The position numbers and the translations under genes were made by a program. A DNA stretch of 64,000 nt, taken from contig BQMF02000011.1 of NCBI GenBank assembly GCA_027922465.2, forward strand, positions 372,001 through 436,000, read 5' to 3'. The notes beneath the pieces were generated by a model. It was not told where the DNA came from. It saw only the letters and a list, made by a program, of their open reading frames with translations, and made no database searches. This DNA comes from Turritopsis dohrnii (Eukaryota; Cnidaria; Hydrozoa; Anthoathecata; Oceaniidae). Positions 23,801-34,469 of the stretch are shown piece by piece (positions within the stretch are counted from its first letter, which is position 1; the number at the start of each line of letters is the position of its first letter).

Positions 23801-24297
23801 TTGACTCATTTCATCATCTTCTGTTTTATCATTTTATTGATTCCTTGTCATATTACACATGCTCACCACCTTTCCAGCCCATTCTCATTTTTCCATTTTG
23901 AGAATTAATTAAAAAACTTTGGATTCTGGAAAAATGTCTTGTTCAAATCTTATGTTTATTATTAAAAACGTATGTGTAGTATTCATAGAAAATTTGCGTA
24001 ACTTACTCTTTCCAGTGGACAAATGTGTTTAGTAATCACTGTAAAAGATACACATTATTTCAATAAAAATGCTTTTCCTCGCGATGACTTTCTGACGATT
24101 TTACCTACTGAGTTTTTGTTACTTTTGAGTATCTCGCATTTTGTTGGATACATCATAATATAAAAGTTTCGTACTTCTGATTGTCTTTCTAGAATGTAGA
24201 TGCGTTTTACAGATTACTAAAGAAAGACGTTGGCTTATCTAAACTATCCAATAGATTCCAATTCGCTGATGAATTGAAAATTTTATTGCAGTCGTAA
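20836..24297 (+). CDS. ARM-repeat / TIR / SAM protein (predicted NAD-cleaving TIR)
   Basis: Eight exons join in phase: 20836-21585, 21675-21915, 21988-22121, 22215-22467, 22563-22796, 22872-23072, 23241-23482 and 24193-24297, giving 719 residues. The start MGSGVSLLKTK has Gly2 and Ser6 and nearby lysines, as in N-myristoylated proteins. Residues of about 200-455 form helical armadillo-like repeats. The TIR domain spans about 468-577: HIMISYQWD, WIDIDQMGGSTLE as BB-loop region, then NCRSEAEYAF and GWLGFIVGAKFWIDF. Glu538 aligns with the catalytic Glu of NADase TIRs (WCxxE-like). A SAM domain follows (VSGWSVADVQTWLKTI, from residue 642). Domain order differs from SARM1 (ARM-SAM-SAM-TIR). Exon 7 could instead start at 23271, ten codons later, in the same frame. 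Function (NAD cleavage, signalling or cell death) is inferred from the family. Confidence 0.88.
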
Positions 24298-24353
24298 CAT
24301 TACTTTTATAGATAACAATTTGAATTTTTGTTTATTTTACTATTTTTTTTTGT

Positions 24354-24480
24354 GAAAACATTGATAGAAAAGGAAGAACGTCTGTATCCAAGAACCTCTC
24401 AATGAACTGCCGCTGAAGAAGTCAAAATATATATTCCTAACTTCAATCAATCCGTTCTTCCTCTTCTGTCGATGTTTTTC
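24354..24480. repeat. Imperfect 27-bp inverted repeat downstream of the ARM-TIR-SAM gene
   Basis: GAAAACATTGATAGAAAAGG and AAGAACG at 24354-24380 pair with CGTTCTTCCTCTTCTGTCGATG and following bases at 24453-24480, with about 72 bp between. It may be a small MITE or a hairpin in the 3' untranslated region. Confidence 0.55.
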
Positions 24481-24883
24481 TGCAAAGTAAGCACAGAACG
24501 TGCCAGAAGATTTTAATTGTAAATAATATGAAACTGCAATATTTATTATTATTTATAAGTACACAGAAACTCCTGAAAAGGATGTTTTACGACTGAGTAA
24601 TTTTTATTTTTTTTATCAAAGAATTTTGTAATACCTTATTTGATATCTTGTATCTCAACTGAGTGTTATTTTATTTTTATCCAGCATAGTATTCTTAAGA
24701 TGTCATTGATTCCAATATTTTCTAGAGCAAAGTCGTGTTCGTTATACAGTAGCGTTATACGCAAATGTTTGAAAAGCGGTTGCCTTGTGGAAAAAAAAAT
24801 GCAGATTGTAACTATTTTGAATGTTCAGCAAATTTCGGACGAAATAGTCAAACAATTTCTATGAAAATCTTTACATAGAGTGT

Positions 24884-25032
24884 GTTCATCTAACAATTTG
24901 AAAGCATCAAACTTCTCGGTTAAAGCTTCTTAAAATAGTTTGAAAGAACGAGGCATAGCCTGGACCTAACCCGAACAAATCTTACAAGGCGCACACTATG
25001 AAGTTTTGATGCTTTCGAATTGTTAGATGAAC
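24884..25032. mobile_element. Foldback element, copy A (149 bp)
   Basis: GTTCATCTAACAATTTGAAA and GCATCAAACTTC are repeated inverted at the right end (GAAGTTTTGATGC then TTTCGAATTGTTAGATGAAC). The centre reads GAGGCATAGCCTGGACCTAA. A related element lies at 61034-61168, sharing the centre and parts of the right arm. Confidence 0.65.
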
Positions 25033-26428
25033 TATATTCATACATTAATTTGACTATGTTGATTTTTACCATTCGTTTTTCACAATATGGTCAACAAAAG
25101 GATTTTGGGCACTTCTGCCTACTGCTTCCTTCAGCCTTTATATACGATAGTGAATTGTGAGGTTTGTTCATTTCTTGCGGAAATAAAAAATAAAAGAAAT
25201 AAAAAGTTAAACAAATTCATTGAAATGATGTCATTTTCAACAACCAGTGTGCAACCAGCGTGAAGTTTGAATTTACCGACCTATAGCAGAGCTTTATCAA
25301 TCGTCACTTAGTATATCGAAAGACAAGAAGCGCTCGTGACGAGGTTGGTCTACATTACAATGTCATCGGTATATCAACTGCTGCTGATCGTCATAAGAAC
25401 CGGAGATGAATTCGACTCTCTAGATGTAGTCTTATGTTTAAAGATGAAGCCACCCGTCATAAGTGAAGACGCAAAAATAAAGTAATCTACAGATACTAAA
25501 TCAAAAGTCGAAAAATAAATTTTGATTTTTTATAACCATTGTGCGAGTCAGTAATTTGTTTCCATAAAATATATATTTGCTCCAGGAATTGAATGCACAA
25601 AAATGCAGCTAAAAATTTTAAAAGGGAAACTAATCCAGTTTTAAGTTATGAAACGGAAAAGGGATTAATTTTGTATTATTCCGTTTTTGCATTGTCACTG
25701 TGTGACTTATTTGTTGTGTTCGTCGCAACTTCTTAGGGGCTGATCATACGGAAGTATTTTGGGATGAAAATTGTCCCGGGGCAGTTTTTCCATTGAAATT
25801 TTCGTGAAAGTTTTGGTTCTAATGTCTTAGGAGGAATCCTGCCTGTTGTATCTGTAAAAAACTGTAAAAACTGGTGAACGTCCAGAATAGTGAGCAATTT
25901 CATTCATCTTGTCGTTGTTTTTTCATTCGGTAATTTTTTTTAAAAAAAACTTAATTACCGGCACAAAAACGGGCGATTTACTTTCACCGAGAGTAGATGA
26001 AATACCGTAATCCCGTCGCTTTTTTCGCGAAATATCGTTGTGCCGGACAAAAAAGGCCCAATATCGTTACACCGCCAAAGTGAAACAGCGGGTCTTTTCT
26101 ATGAACAACTTTGTGGAACAAATTTGATTTTCTCTTCTACTCCGTTTGAACTAGGTTGTTTGGTCGGTTAAGCAGTGAAGATCCTCCTTTGGACGTAACT
26201 AATTTCTTAACTAATTCAGTTGAACAATGGCCGTTGTCAAGTTTGTCTGGTAGGGAATACCATATATGCCATCGATGTAATGATTTCCACTACATTGAAA
26301 AGGAAGTACGCTTCGATCAAGAGAAACAAGGGAATTGGTCAAGGGGATATCATAATAATTCAAGCTTAAACCCAGGGTTCGAGATTGATAATAATTTGAT
26401 CGAAGAACCCAGAGTTAAAGGTAGACTA
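25033..26428. other. Intergenic, no gene recognised
   Basis: No coding features until the Harbinger relic. The reading open from 26156 has no recognisable content before 26429. Confidence 0.4.
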
Positions 26429-26614
26429 GAATTCTGGGAGTTGTTTCGTTTGGATGTGGAAGATTTTGAATTCACACTGAGCAACATTTCCAATTTGATT
26501 TCACTTCTTCAAATGAATAATTATAATGGTTACTTGGTGATAACGTCTGGTGAAAGAGTTGCTCTTAACTTACATTATATTACAACTGGTAATTCATTTC
26601 AATCTCTGAGTTAG
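26429..26614 (+). pseudogene. Harbinger transposase N-terminal relic
   Basis: The frame reads EFWELFRLDVEDFEFTLSNI, then VITSGERVALNLHYITTGNS with FQSLS before a stop. This follows the Harbinger pattern of a FxxLL-like helix, then an I-x-PGERLALTLRYLATGxSFxSLS block. The catalytic DDE residues are missing. It is unrelated in position to the two full Harbinger elements, and its terminal repeats were not found. Confidence 0.65.
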
Positions 26615-27672
26615 AATCCCTTTGAACGATGTTTCTTTTATCATACAGTGATGCTACAAGGCCTAAGTCGGTGAGTTGGTCGGTAGATGAGAAAGTCTAT
26701 AACTAGAAGCATAGCCGAGCAAGAAGAATAACTGAAAATCCTTTTGGCATCTTAGTAAACAGGTGGAGAATTTTCTTTACTACAAAAAACTTAGAGCCAA
26801 AAGCATGTTGAAAACAATCTCTCTGCATTGCACAATATACTTATCATAAACTCAGCTTATGGTCCAAGTGATTAAACAAATACTCCCCTTGAGACTGTCC
26901 TCAGTGTCGGATCTAGAGGTCGCAATTTGTATGGGAAAGTGTTAGCAATTTAACCATAAAAGAAAAACGTTTAAATAATCCCATTTGGTAATATAAATTG
27001 AATTCGCAAATTATGTTAATGCACTTCTGCAAAGGTTGTGACTATACGATCTAAATCCGCCCCTGGTCCTTGTAATGAGATTTATGATGCCATATAGACG
27101 TCACAATACCAAGGATTGCGTCATGAACTTGTTATCAATTGAAGATAATTAATATTATCTGTATTCCGACTTATTTTGACTAAAGATTTTGAAATAATTT
27201 CATATCAATACTTATCATAATATTTCCGCATATACCGACGTCACATAATATTTTCTTATCCATCTTGACTCACATCGCGTTCAACTGATAAAAGAATAGC
27301 CTGGATGGCAATATTGCACTAGACTAAGATTAACTTGCTTTTTACCAATTGCAAACAGTTTTTCTTAGTAACTCAAAAGTTTTGGTTATAAGGCCATACA
27401 TGGAAACCACTTCTACCATTTAACACAAGATTTAAACTTGGTGAACTCTCTTAAAAATGCAATGAATTTTTGAATTAAACTTATGATATAGGAAACTATT
27501 AGCACAAAGCAAAGATCAGGGCGCATGAAGAAAGTGTGCATATGTTAGACAATAAATGTACAACTTAGTTTCGATTTTACATTCAGCTGACAATTCCTCA
27601 TAAAATACAAATAAATCTGACTTCATCACCATTCTGTTAAGAGTTGTTGTAATTGTAATGCTTTTTAATATT
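26615..27672. other. Intergenic, no gene recognised
   Basis: AT-rich DNA with no supported feature. The 3' end of the ankyrin gene's transcript would lie at its right side. Confidence 0.4.
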
Positions 27673-28245
27673 TTAAGATAATTGTAATAATTTCACACAT
27701 TCAACGTGTTTTTTAGTAGATGCAAACATAAGCGCTGTCATTCCGTAGTTATCCTTGATGTTGACATCACAGTTCTTTCCAAGCAACGCTCTCACGCATT
27801 CGACATAACCATTCATTGATGCCAACATAAACGCAGTCCGTCCGCAGTTATTCTTGATATTGACATCACAGTTCGTTTCAAGCAACACTCTCACACATTC
27901 AACACAACCATTCATTGATGCCCACATAAGCGCTGTCCTTCCGAGGTTATCCTTGACATTGACATCACAGTTCGCTTCAAGCAACACTCTCACGCATTCA
28001 ATACGACCATTCTTTGCAGCCTTCATCAGAGCTGTCTGACTGTCAAGTGTACTATTGACGTCAACATTCGTAGAGTGTAATATGATTTTCAGCATTTCCC
28101 ATCGATTACTTTCAACGGCCGCTTTCAGTAGGTCACGTTCTTTCCCTCGCATATCCGCAGTCTTTAAAGAAAGCTGCAGTTTCGTACTATTCTCTCCATT
28201 CCGTATAATTGCAAGTATATCTATCAAATTAATCATCTTATTCAT
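27673..28245 (-). CDS. Ankyrin-repeat protein (190 residues)
   Basis: A single open frame starting at the ATG at 28245. Residues of about 37-68 form a diverged first repeat. They are followed by three full 33-residue ankyrin repeats and a final partial one, each with the TALM-x-A or TAFM-x-A turn, ECVRxLL helix and NCDVNIKDN loop. Ankyrin repeats bind proteins; nothing else indicates a role. The repeats are also very similar at DNA level in 99-bp units, suggesting recent duplication. A 176-bp pogo-like MITE ends only 8 bp upstream of the ATG (28254), so the promoter or an upstream exon is unclear. The frame may be an exon of a longer gene or a complete small gene. Confidence 0.75.
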   Translation of the reverse strand: MNKMINLIDILAIIRNGENSTKLQLSLKTADMRGKERDLLKAAVESNRWEMLKIILHSTNVDVNSTLDSQTALMKAAKNGRIECVRVLLEANCDVNVKDNLGRTALMWASMNGCVECVRVLLETNCDVNIKNNCGRTAFMLASMNGYVECVRALLGKNCDVNIKDNYGMTALMFASTKKHVECVKLLQLS

Positions 28246-28253
28246 TATACATA

Positions 28254-28429
28254 CAGCTTAACTCATGCAATTCGAACATCCATAATTCGAATAATCATGT
28301 AAATCGAACAAAGTCTTCGGTCCCGTCCGATTTTACTCTTATAAGAAAACTCCTATAAACCGAAACTCATGTAATTCGAACAAATTTTGAATCCCCGTGG
28401 AGATTCGAATTACATGAGTTATTAAACTG
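28254..28429. mobile_element. Pogo-like MITE (176 bp)
   Basis: Ends CAGCTTAACTCATGCAATTCGAAC and its inverse (GAATTACATGAGTTATTAAACTG) are flanked by TA on both sides (28252-28253, 28430-28431). The interior repeats AATTCGAA/TTCGAAT motifs. Termini starting CAGT/CAGC with TA duplication fit the pogo/Tigger branch of Tc1/mariner. Confidence 0.75.
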
Positions 28430-28724
28430 TATTTTTCATCATACTAAATTATATTCAGTTGTTACTTTACCTGCGAAGCTGAATTTTCGATTGATTTTAT
28501 CCATGAATTGCAGAACATCACTAAAAATTGCAAATGCCAACTTTAACAAACCTTACAAGACATAATTTTTATCATTATCATTATTATTACCATGCTTTTA
28601 ATAAGAATAAAGCTGTCTTAACAGCGGCAATAACTTATTTGAGCAGGTAGTTGCTCCTATTGTGGCAGGATTGTCAAGTTTTGGAAGCACGTAAACTCTC
28701 TTTATTTACTTTTACAGTGGAACC

Positions 28725-29107
28725 TCTATTAACGGTCACCTCCATACATCGGTCACCTCCTGATAAGCGGCCAGAAAAGAAAGTCCCTGCCGAATTTATT
28801 TTCAAACTCTTATAAAAAAACCTTCATACATCGGTCACCTCCAATCAACGGTCAAACGGCCTCTTTCTATTGTCCCAATGTCTAATTTTACCTCTATTAA
28901 CGGTCAAAAAAAATCTTGATGCAAGCAAATGAAAGGAAAAATATCTTATTTATAATAATTATTTACAAAAATAAAGTCAAGTCAAGCAGCTTCATCTATT
29001 GTAGATGATTGGAACAACTTCAAAACATTAGGTGATGCTGACTTAGTAAGTACTTTGAATCTTGTCACACAAAGACTTGAAGCACTTAGGCTGAATATTG
29101 TTTCATA
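28725..29107 (+). mobile_element. Fragment of a second pogo/Tigger-like element
   Basis: TA then CAGTGGAACCTCTATTAACG at 28723 onward is a typical pogo/Tigger terminal sequence. The motif CTATTAACGGTCA or ATCGGTCACCTCC recurs at 28743, 28834 and 28892. From about 28980 a frame reads SSIVDDWNNFKTLGDADLVS and ends at TAA near 29107; it may be a transposase C-terminus, but this is weak. No matching right terminus is seen. Confidence 0.5.
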
Positions 29108-29904
29108 AAAAAGTAACAGTTTATTTCAGTAAAAGTTGTAACATGATTGTAGATTGTACTGATAAGATACGCATATTTATTTGTGTTAATTTTGATCATG
29201 AATCATTCTTTATGATTCCATTTTCACCAACGTTATTAATGGTTACACATAAACAGAACTCATACGCCTAAACTATTTTCAAGAACTGTAGCCAGTTCAA
29301 ATATTCGAAAATATTTAAACCACGGGAAGTAACACACTATAAGTTCGAGTAACCATGGACCTATAAATAGAGGAAGACTTACAACTCACTTCCAAAGCCT
29401 TTCAATGTTATTATCAAAACTTTTTATGTCAACATTTCTTTTATATAAACCTCACCTCTATATTACTGGGTTTACATGAGCGGGGTTGTGTTGCGAATTT
29501 TTAAGTCTCACACATTGTGGAAAATCAAAGAAGTTAGAAGAAATGTGAATTGCATATACATCTATTACTTTCATCACTTGCATCATGGCTGCTTGATATC
29601 AAATATGGAATGATAACTTCCGAATTTCAGTTTTAATGAAAAGGTTGGACCTGACAAAGGCAATTGACGCCAGAAAATATGTAGAAAGTATTCGATTGTG
29701 AAGGAATCAGAGTCTCAAAATTGGTTATATAATAAATCTTGAGTTCAATTCTGGTTGGTTAATACGATCATAAAAGCCAATGAAGCGAGCTTTATTTGAA
29801 TAGATTTATAAGAAATTGTAAATCCTTCTCCTTTTAGGGTTCCATGGAGGTGCTTGAAATGTGAGAAGACGCAATTTAGCAATCAAGTGAGTCAGCTATG
29901 ACAG
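29108..29904. other. Intergenic, possible 3' part of the TRIM-like gene
   Basis: No coding block recognised. If the donor-like GTATGT at 29912 (minus strand) is used, a further TRIM exon should lie here or beyond, but I cannot identify one. Confidence 0.3.
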
Positions 29905-31333
29905 TTACATACCATTAATTTCCGTTGACAAAATTTTGCACTCAACATCGCTTGAATCTGATAAGAGTAGTTTTTCTCTGCCGTTGGTGGTCGTACTTCT
30001 TTCTTTCTCCTGCACAACAACTTCGAATTTGCCCAACTGGTTTTCCTCTGTCCGACCATGAAGGACTATTTTCAGTGACAGCTCCTTAGAAGTTTCTTGT
30101 ATTTTTTCCAGCAGAAGATTTTGTTCAGTTAACATCATAAGAGTTGAGATTTCCTTTCGATCTTCTAAGAATTTGTTTACCTCCTCGCACGAATCCAGCA
30201 TTTGCTTTCTTTGTGAGACGAATTCATTCATCTGGTCATCAAACTTTTTCAATATGTTTGCTTCTTCTTTAGTGAGTTGAGCAAAGTATTTCCCTAAGTT
30301 GATGTACTTTCGCAGAAGCAGTTCTTCCGCCAATTCTTCTCTGAATTTCTCCAGTTTCTTTACAACAGAGCCCTCTGATTGCTTGATTCTTTCTGATAAT
30401 TTCTTTGCAGCTTCAAGCTCAGTAATTATTTCTGCCTGCAACTTTTGTATTTTGGAATCCAGTTCACTTTTTTCGTGACTTTTATGCGTTCTGTTTTTGC
30501 AGTATATACAGAGAAACATGTTGTCGCATTCGTTACAAATGAATTTTGCAGACAGCTTGTGTTCTTCACAAAAGGGAAGGAAACCTTGTTTCTGATCATC
30601 CCATGAAATCTTGATGTTTTCATTTCTTTCACATTCATGTTCATCCAAACATGCTTTACACATCAGCTGTCGACAATGCTTACAGTAACAAGAAGGTGAT
30701 GCATCGTGTGCATTTGCTCCTTGACATTTGACTTTTCCCCTAAAAGAATGTGAGAATGAAAACTCCAAAAATAATTTTAATCAACATTACCAACTGAATA
30801 AAAAGGAAAAAAAAACAAGAAATATTTGAATTTCTAAGCTTCTAGTCAGGATATGTTAAGATTGGTTTAAGTGAAATAGCTATTTGCAAATCTACCATGA
30901 CTTTCACAATGATTTCAGTTACTTTAGATAACCAACATAAGATAAATTCGGACTGTATTCCATTTGTTTTTCTGTGCTCTTGGATAACTATAGTATACCT
31001 TTATACTTTGCTTGCCACGATTTTGTAATATATTAAAAAGGAACACTCTCATATATAGATTTACCTGTCTACTTTGACTTTGGCTTTATTACGGATTGAT
31101 GTTAAAATACGTTCTACTGTAAAGTTTTTTTGTAAAACATCATCGATAGTTTGATTCTCTCCAATCTTAGTAACTTCTTCACATTGATTGGGACATTTCA
31201 AAATGGCGCTTCCATCATCATTAAATTGAAGGAGGTTCAGTTTGCAGTTTTTACAGAGCGAATGTCCACATAGTAATACTTTGGAATCGATTAATTCTTC
31301 CATACAAATCTCACATTCATATTCTTCAGCCAT
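29905..31333 (-). CDS. TRIM-type RING / B-box / coiled-coil protein
   Basis: Exon 1 (31333-31065) encodes a RING finger: Cys7, Cys10, Cys22, His24, Cys27, Cys30, Cys47 and Cys51. The last pair is spaced by three residues rather than two. Exon 2 (30739-29905) joins in phase (donor GTAAAT, acceptor TTTTAG). It encodes a first Cys-rich B-box-like block (CYCKHCRQLMCKACLDEHEC), a B-box 2 (FCEEHKLSAKFICNECDNMF, then CIYCKNRTHKSH) and a long coiled coil rich in Lys/Glu/Leu. The predicted product has 367 residues if translation stops at 29905. The RING makes an E3 ubiquitin ligase likely. A strong donor-like GTATGT just before the stop (exon end 29913) suggests more exons may follow, perhaps a substrate-binding domain. 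Confidence 0.85.
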
Positions 31334-31996
31334 TATATCGAATTGTCAATGTTACTTCAATACTTTCACGCCCTTTCTCATAAACTTTCAGTTCGAAGCT
31401 TTGCAACAAAAGTGTTTTTTCTCCATGATATCCACGACTAAGATGTCAACATGTATCATATTACTTAAAACCACGAACAAACATACCAAAACGATAGACA
31501 CTCCATCTCAAAGCTTTTTATGAAAAGAGAAGTTCAATTCAGAATTTCGTCCACAACTTTTGTCAACTTGGCTTCATGAAATGTTTCGAATAATCTACAT
31601 TCTTGAATACATTTAAAGTAATTTCAAAAGTTATATCTCAAAAAAAGATTAAATTGAATGCAGTGGGACCGTGTTCAAAACCGTCGAGTTCTCCTATTTT
31701 GCAATACGAGACTGTAAAGTTTTGGTCGGAATATGGTGACGATTTCATGCTCACGATAGGTCAAATGTAATTTTCACGGACAACAGTAGAACACAAGGAT
31801 GCTTTAATACGGCATTTTCGCTTCACTGTTATACGGTAATGAATTGAAATGATTTTGAAATGTGTGTCGCAGCTAAATAGGAGTGCCAAGACTTGACGCA
31901 ATCTTCCACCGTTTTAATTTTTGTTTTTTGTTGTTGATTTTTTGCAACCAATTTTTTTTTTAAGCTGGGGCTATAATTTGTTCAAAATCAATATAA
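31334..31996. other. Intergenic, with an A-rich retroelement tail
   Basis: The TRIM promoter region should be at the left. At about 31915-31965 a T-rich stretch (A-rich on the minus strand) lies just beyond the minus-strand retroelement ORF and may be its 3' tail. Confidence 0.4.
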
Positions 31997-32647
31997 TTAC
32001 AAAAGATTTCTCGGTGAACATATTACAAAACTATCAATCGGCGCGTTATCTCTTTCAGCTATCATTCCCGCTATTCGATTGTATAAGGTGAGACAGTCCT
32101 TTGCCATGCTGCCAAAGCACGTAACAAAAAGGGATGTGAAGCTGTCATGATCGATGGTGTTGATCCGTCTGTTGTAAGCTCGTTTCTTTGATTGCTCATG
32201 TGATCCATGCGAAGCTTCAAGTGTCTGAGTGAGGTACGATTTAGCAGTAGGCTTGAAAACCTTAACATCCAAGTACGCTACTTGTCCCTTCACCCAGAAC
32301 CCTCTGGCAACGACATCAACTCTCGCCTCGTCAACCTTTTTGGTTAAGGCTTGCAATTCTTCTTTTGTGATCTTCTGCAGGACTGGTTCTACTGCTTTGC
32401 AGCACTCAGACAACATTTCGGCAGTGACATCGCGTATTATGGTGATGAAACCACCTTTCGGACACGAAAGAGCGTGATCTACATTGAATTTAGCGCCACA
32501 GATACAATATGGCGGTAGTTGCTTCAAAGGTATAATGTCCCAGAATAATTGCTTGTAAAGCAGGAATCCGTATTGCTTTATCGGAAGCGTTGTGAGCCAA
32601 TTCAAGGCCCCCGAAATCTTTACTTTATAGGCTTGAAAAATCACCAA
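31997..32647 (-). pseudogene. Retrotransposon C-terminal region with restriction-like endonuclease signature
   Basis: The frame reads ALNWLTTLPIKQYGFLLYKQ, then a Cys/His block CICGAKFNVDHALSC, then ARVDVVARGFWVKGQVAYLD with VKVF, then HEQSKKRAYNRRI. It matches the C-termini of a reverse transcriptase family common in marine invertebrates. The R-x-D...D-V-K arrangement after a CCHC block resembles restriction-like endonucleases of non-LTR elements; that assignment is my inference. The copy lacks the reverse transcriptase core and the usual C-terminal end. It meets an oppositely oriented 5' part at about 32648. Confidence 0.7.
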
Positions 32648-32649
32648 AG

Positions 32650-33097
32650 AACTTGCAAGTCCTTTCCAAAGGCAGATGACGTTTACAGTGTTGAGGCACC
32701 GATCATTGGCCCAAACATTTTCAACGAAAATGACTTAAGAAGTGAAATACATGACGCGTATAGAAAGATGACAATATGGAGAAAAAACATTTTCCAGTTG
32801 CCGAAAGAGAGTACAGGTAAGAGCATCATTCAAGAACTTGTTAAGACTATTGAACTATGGAACAACAAGTCGCCGTTGAGAGATGTACCTATTAAGACGT
32901 TCATGATCCTTCCGAGTCTTTTATTTCAACAAGTGTACTATAAAAGTTCTGCGTCTGACAATAGGAAAGTTCTCGAGAGAAGACTACAATTGTGGAAAGA
33001 TAGAAAAATCAGTGGCCTGGTGGGCGAGTGTCTTGTTATTCAGAGCTGTTTGACAAAATCATTCCTCGCTTCAAATCACTCGTTCTGTGCATTCTAG
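32650..33097 (+). pseudogene. Inverted N-terminal region of the same retrotransposon
   Basis: The plus frame reads SEIHDAYRKMTIWRKNIFQL, then KSIIQELVKTIELWNNKSPL, FMILPSLLFQQVYYKSSASD and LERRLQLWKDRKISGLVGEC. This is the conserved N-terminal block (WRRNLF-x-VP ... LLLQKP ... LxRRLxLW) of the family whose C-terminus lies on the minus strand next to it. The two pieces are in opposite orientation and the core between them is missing. A stop at 33097 ends the frame. Confidence 0.65.
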
Positions 33098-34331
33098 GAA
33101 CCCAAAGCCCTTAGCGTAGGTATTATTTGGTTTCTTAGGGGCCTTTCGGCATCACTGTTTCGTATGTAATGCTTCAGCACACTCATTTTATAGCTCTTTG
33201 TATTATACCCGGAAGAGTTGCATCTGAGATGTCGTGATCAGTTACAACACTCAGGAAAAATTTCATGTTTTTTTTTAATTTCTTATGCTTCCTGTTCTGC
33301 CTTCGTCAAGGTGTTGATGGGTAAAGGACGTTGACTGTTGTAATGTATAAGAGTACCTGGGTGGTATTCAACTTCGAAACGGCAGCCCATCAGTTTTTGT
33401 CTTGAGCATGGATCCTTTCCTCATTGGGTTATTGTACAACGCTACTAGAGACTGATCGGTAATAACTTGAATGTCAATCCCATACAGATACATACAACTT
33501 TCCTAGAGACTGATCGGTAATAACTTGAATATCTATCCCATACAGATACATACAACTTTCTCACATTCTGACGATCGCTGGGTTACGATAATTTTCTTCA
33601 ACAGAGCTCACAATGAGTTGTTATAAACATTGTAGGTTGCTAAACCATTAAGCATGGAGATTACATTTTATTGACACATTTTTAGGAAGCTCTTCACTAT
33701 GTGTTTTTTGGCGACAGACTCCTGGGGTCCGGACACATCCTACCTTATGGAGGTTGTATTCAAACCACTACTAAAAACACAGAAAGACTAAAGGCGTCTA
33801 CTGATTCACGTATGCCCTTGGCTATTGGAATTTTTACAAAGGCAGCTTTGAAACCCCTTAGGTTGAATTAGGTTTGCGTGTTCCTGTTGGTGTTTGAATT
33901 TTTGCTGATTAATCAGATACGTATCTCAAGATATCGAGGGTTTTATGTAACTTTTTACTTTCACTTCTCAGGGTAGCCTGGACTTTAAAATTCATTAGTC
34001 CCTGTTTTTTGAAACATCGAAGGATAATATCAGCCATATTTTTAGAAATTTGTTTCAAAACAAACATGGCTTTGCAATTAATATCCAAACGAATCATGCA
34101 AAATAATGCTTTCGCGACCAAAAGACTTTATTTTAATACATCGAAAAGTTCTTTGCCAACAGATTTTTTTCAAAAAATCTTTCCCTTACCATCCATTGCC
34201 GGATATTGACGATAGTACATCCATGTATATCGAACGACAAAAACTATATGCAATCCAGAAAAGTTTAAAACCATTGAAAATAGAAGCAAAAAGATTCTGA
34301 CAAGGAAACGGCAAGCTGCTGCAAAAAGAAC
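33098..34331. other. Intergenic with one tandem duplication
   Basis: No gene recognised. Short frames at 33909-34300 have no identifiable domain. Confidence 0.4.
33445..33560 (+). repeat. Tandem duplication, two 58-bp units
   Basis: CTAGAGACTGATCGGTAATA begins at 33445 and again at 33503; the units are nearly identical (GTCAATCCC against ATCTATCCC). Confidence 0.85.
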
Positions 34332-34469
34332 TATAGTCTGTTCAAAAAAAATGTGCACTAATTTCAGCTTTTATATAAAAACCAGGCTCAAGGGAATTGA
34401 TGTAATTTGCTAAATCTGGTTTCCACATGATAACTGAAATTAGTGCACATTTTTTTTGAACAGACTATA
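34332..34469. mobile_element. 138-bp Tc1/mariner-type MITE with long near-perfect inverted ends
   Basis: TATAGTCTGTTCAAAAAAAA and TGTGCACTAATTTCAG are repeated exactly inverted at the right end (CTGAAATTAGTGCACATTTT then TTTTGAACAGACTATA). Only about 60 bp separate the arms. Terminal TA dinucleotides are probably the target duplication. Confidence 0.8.
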
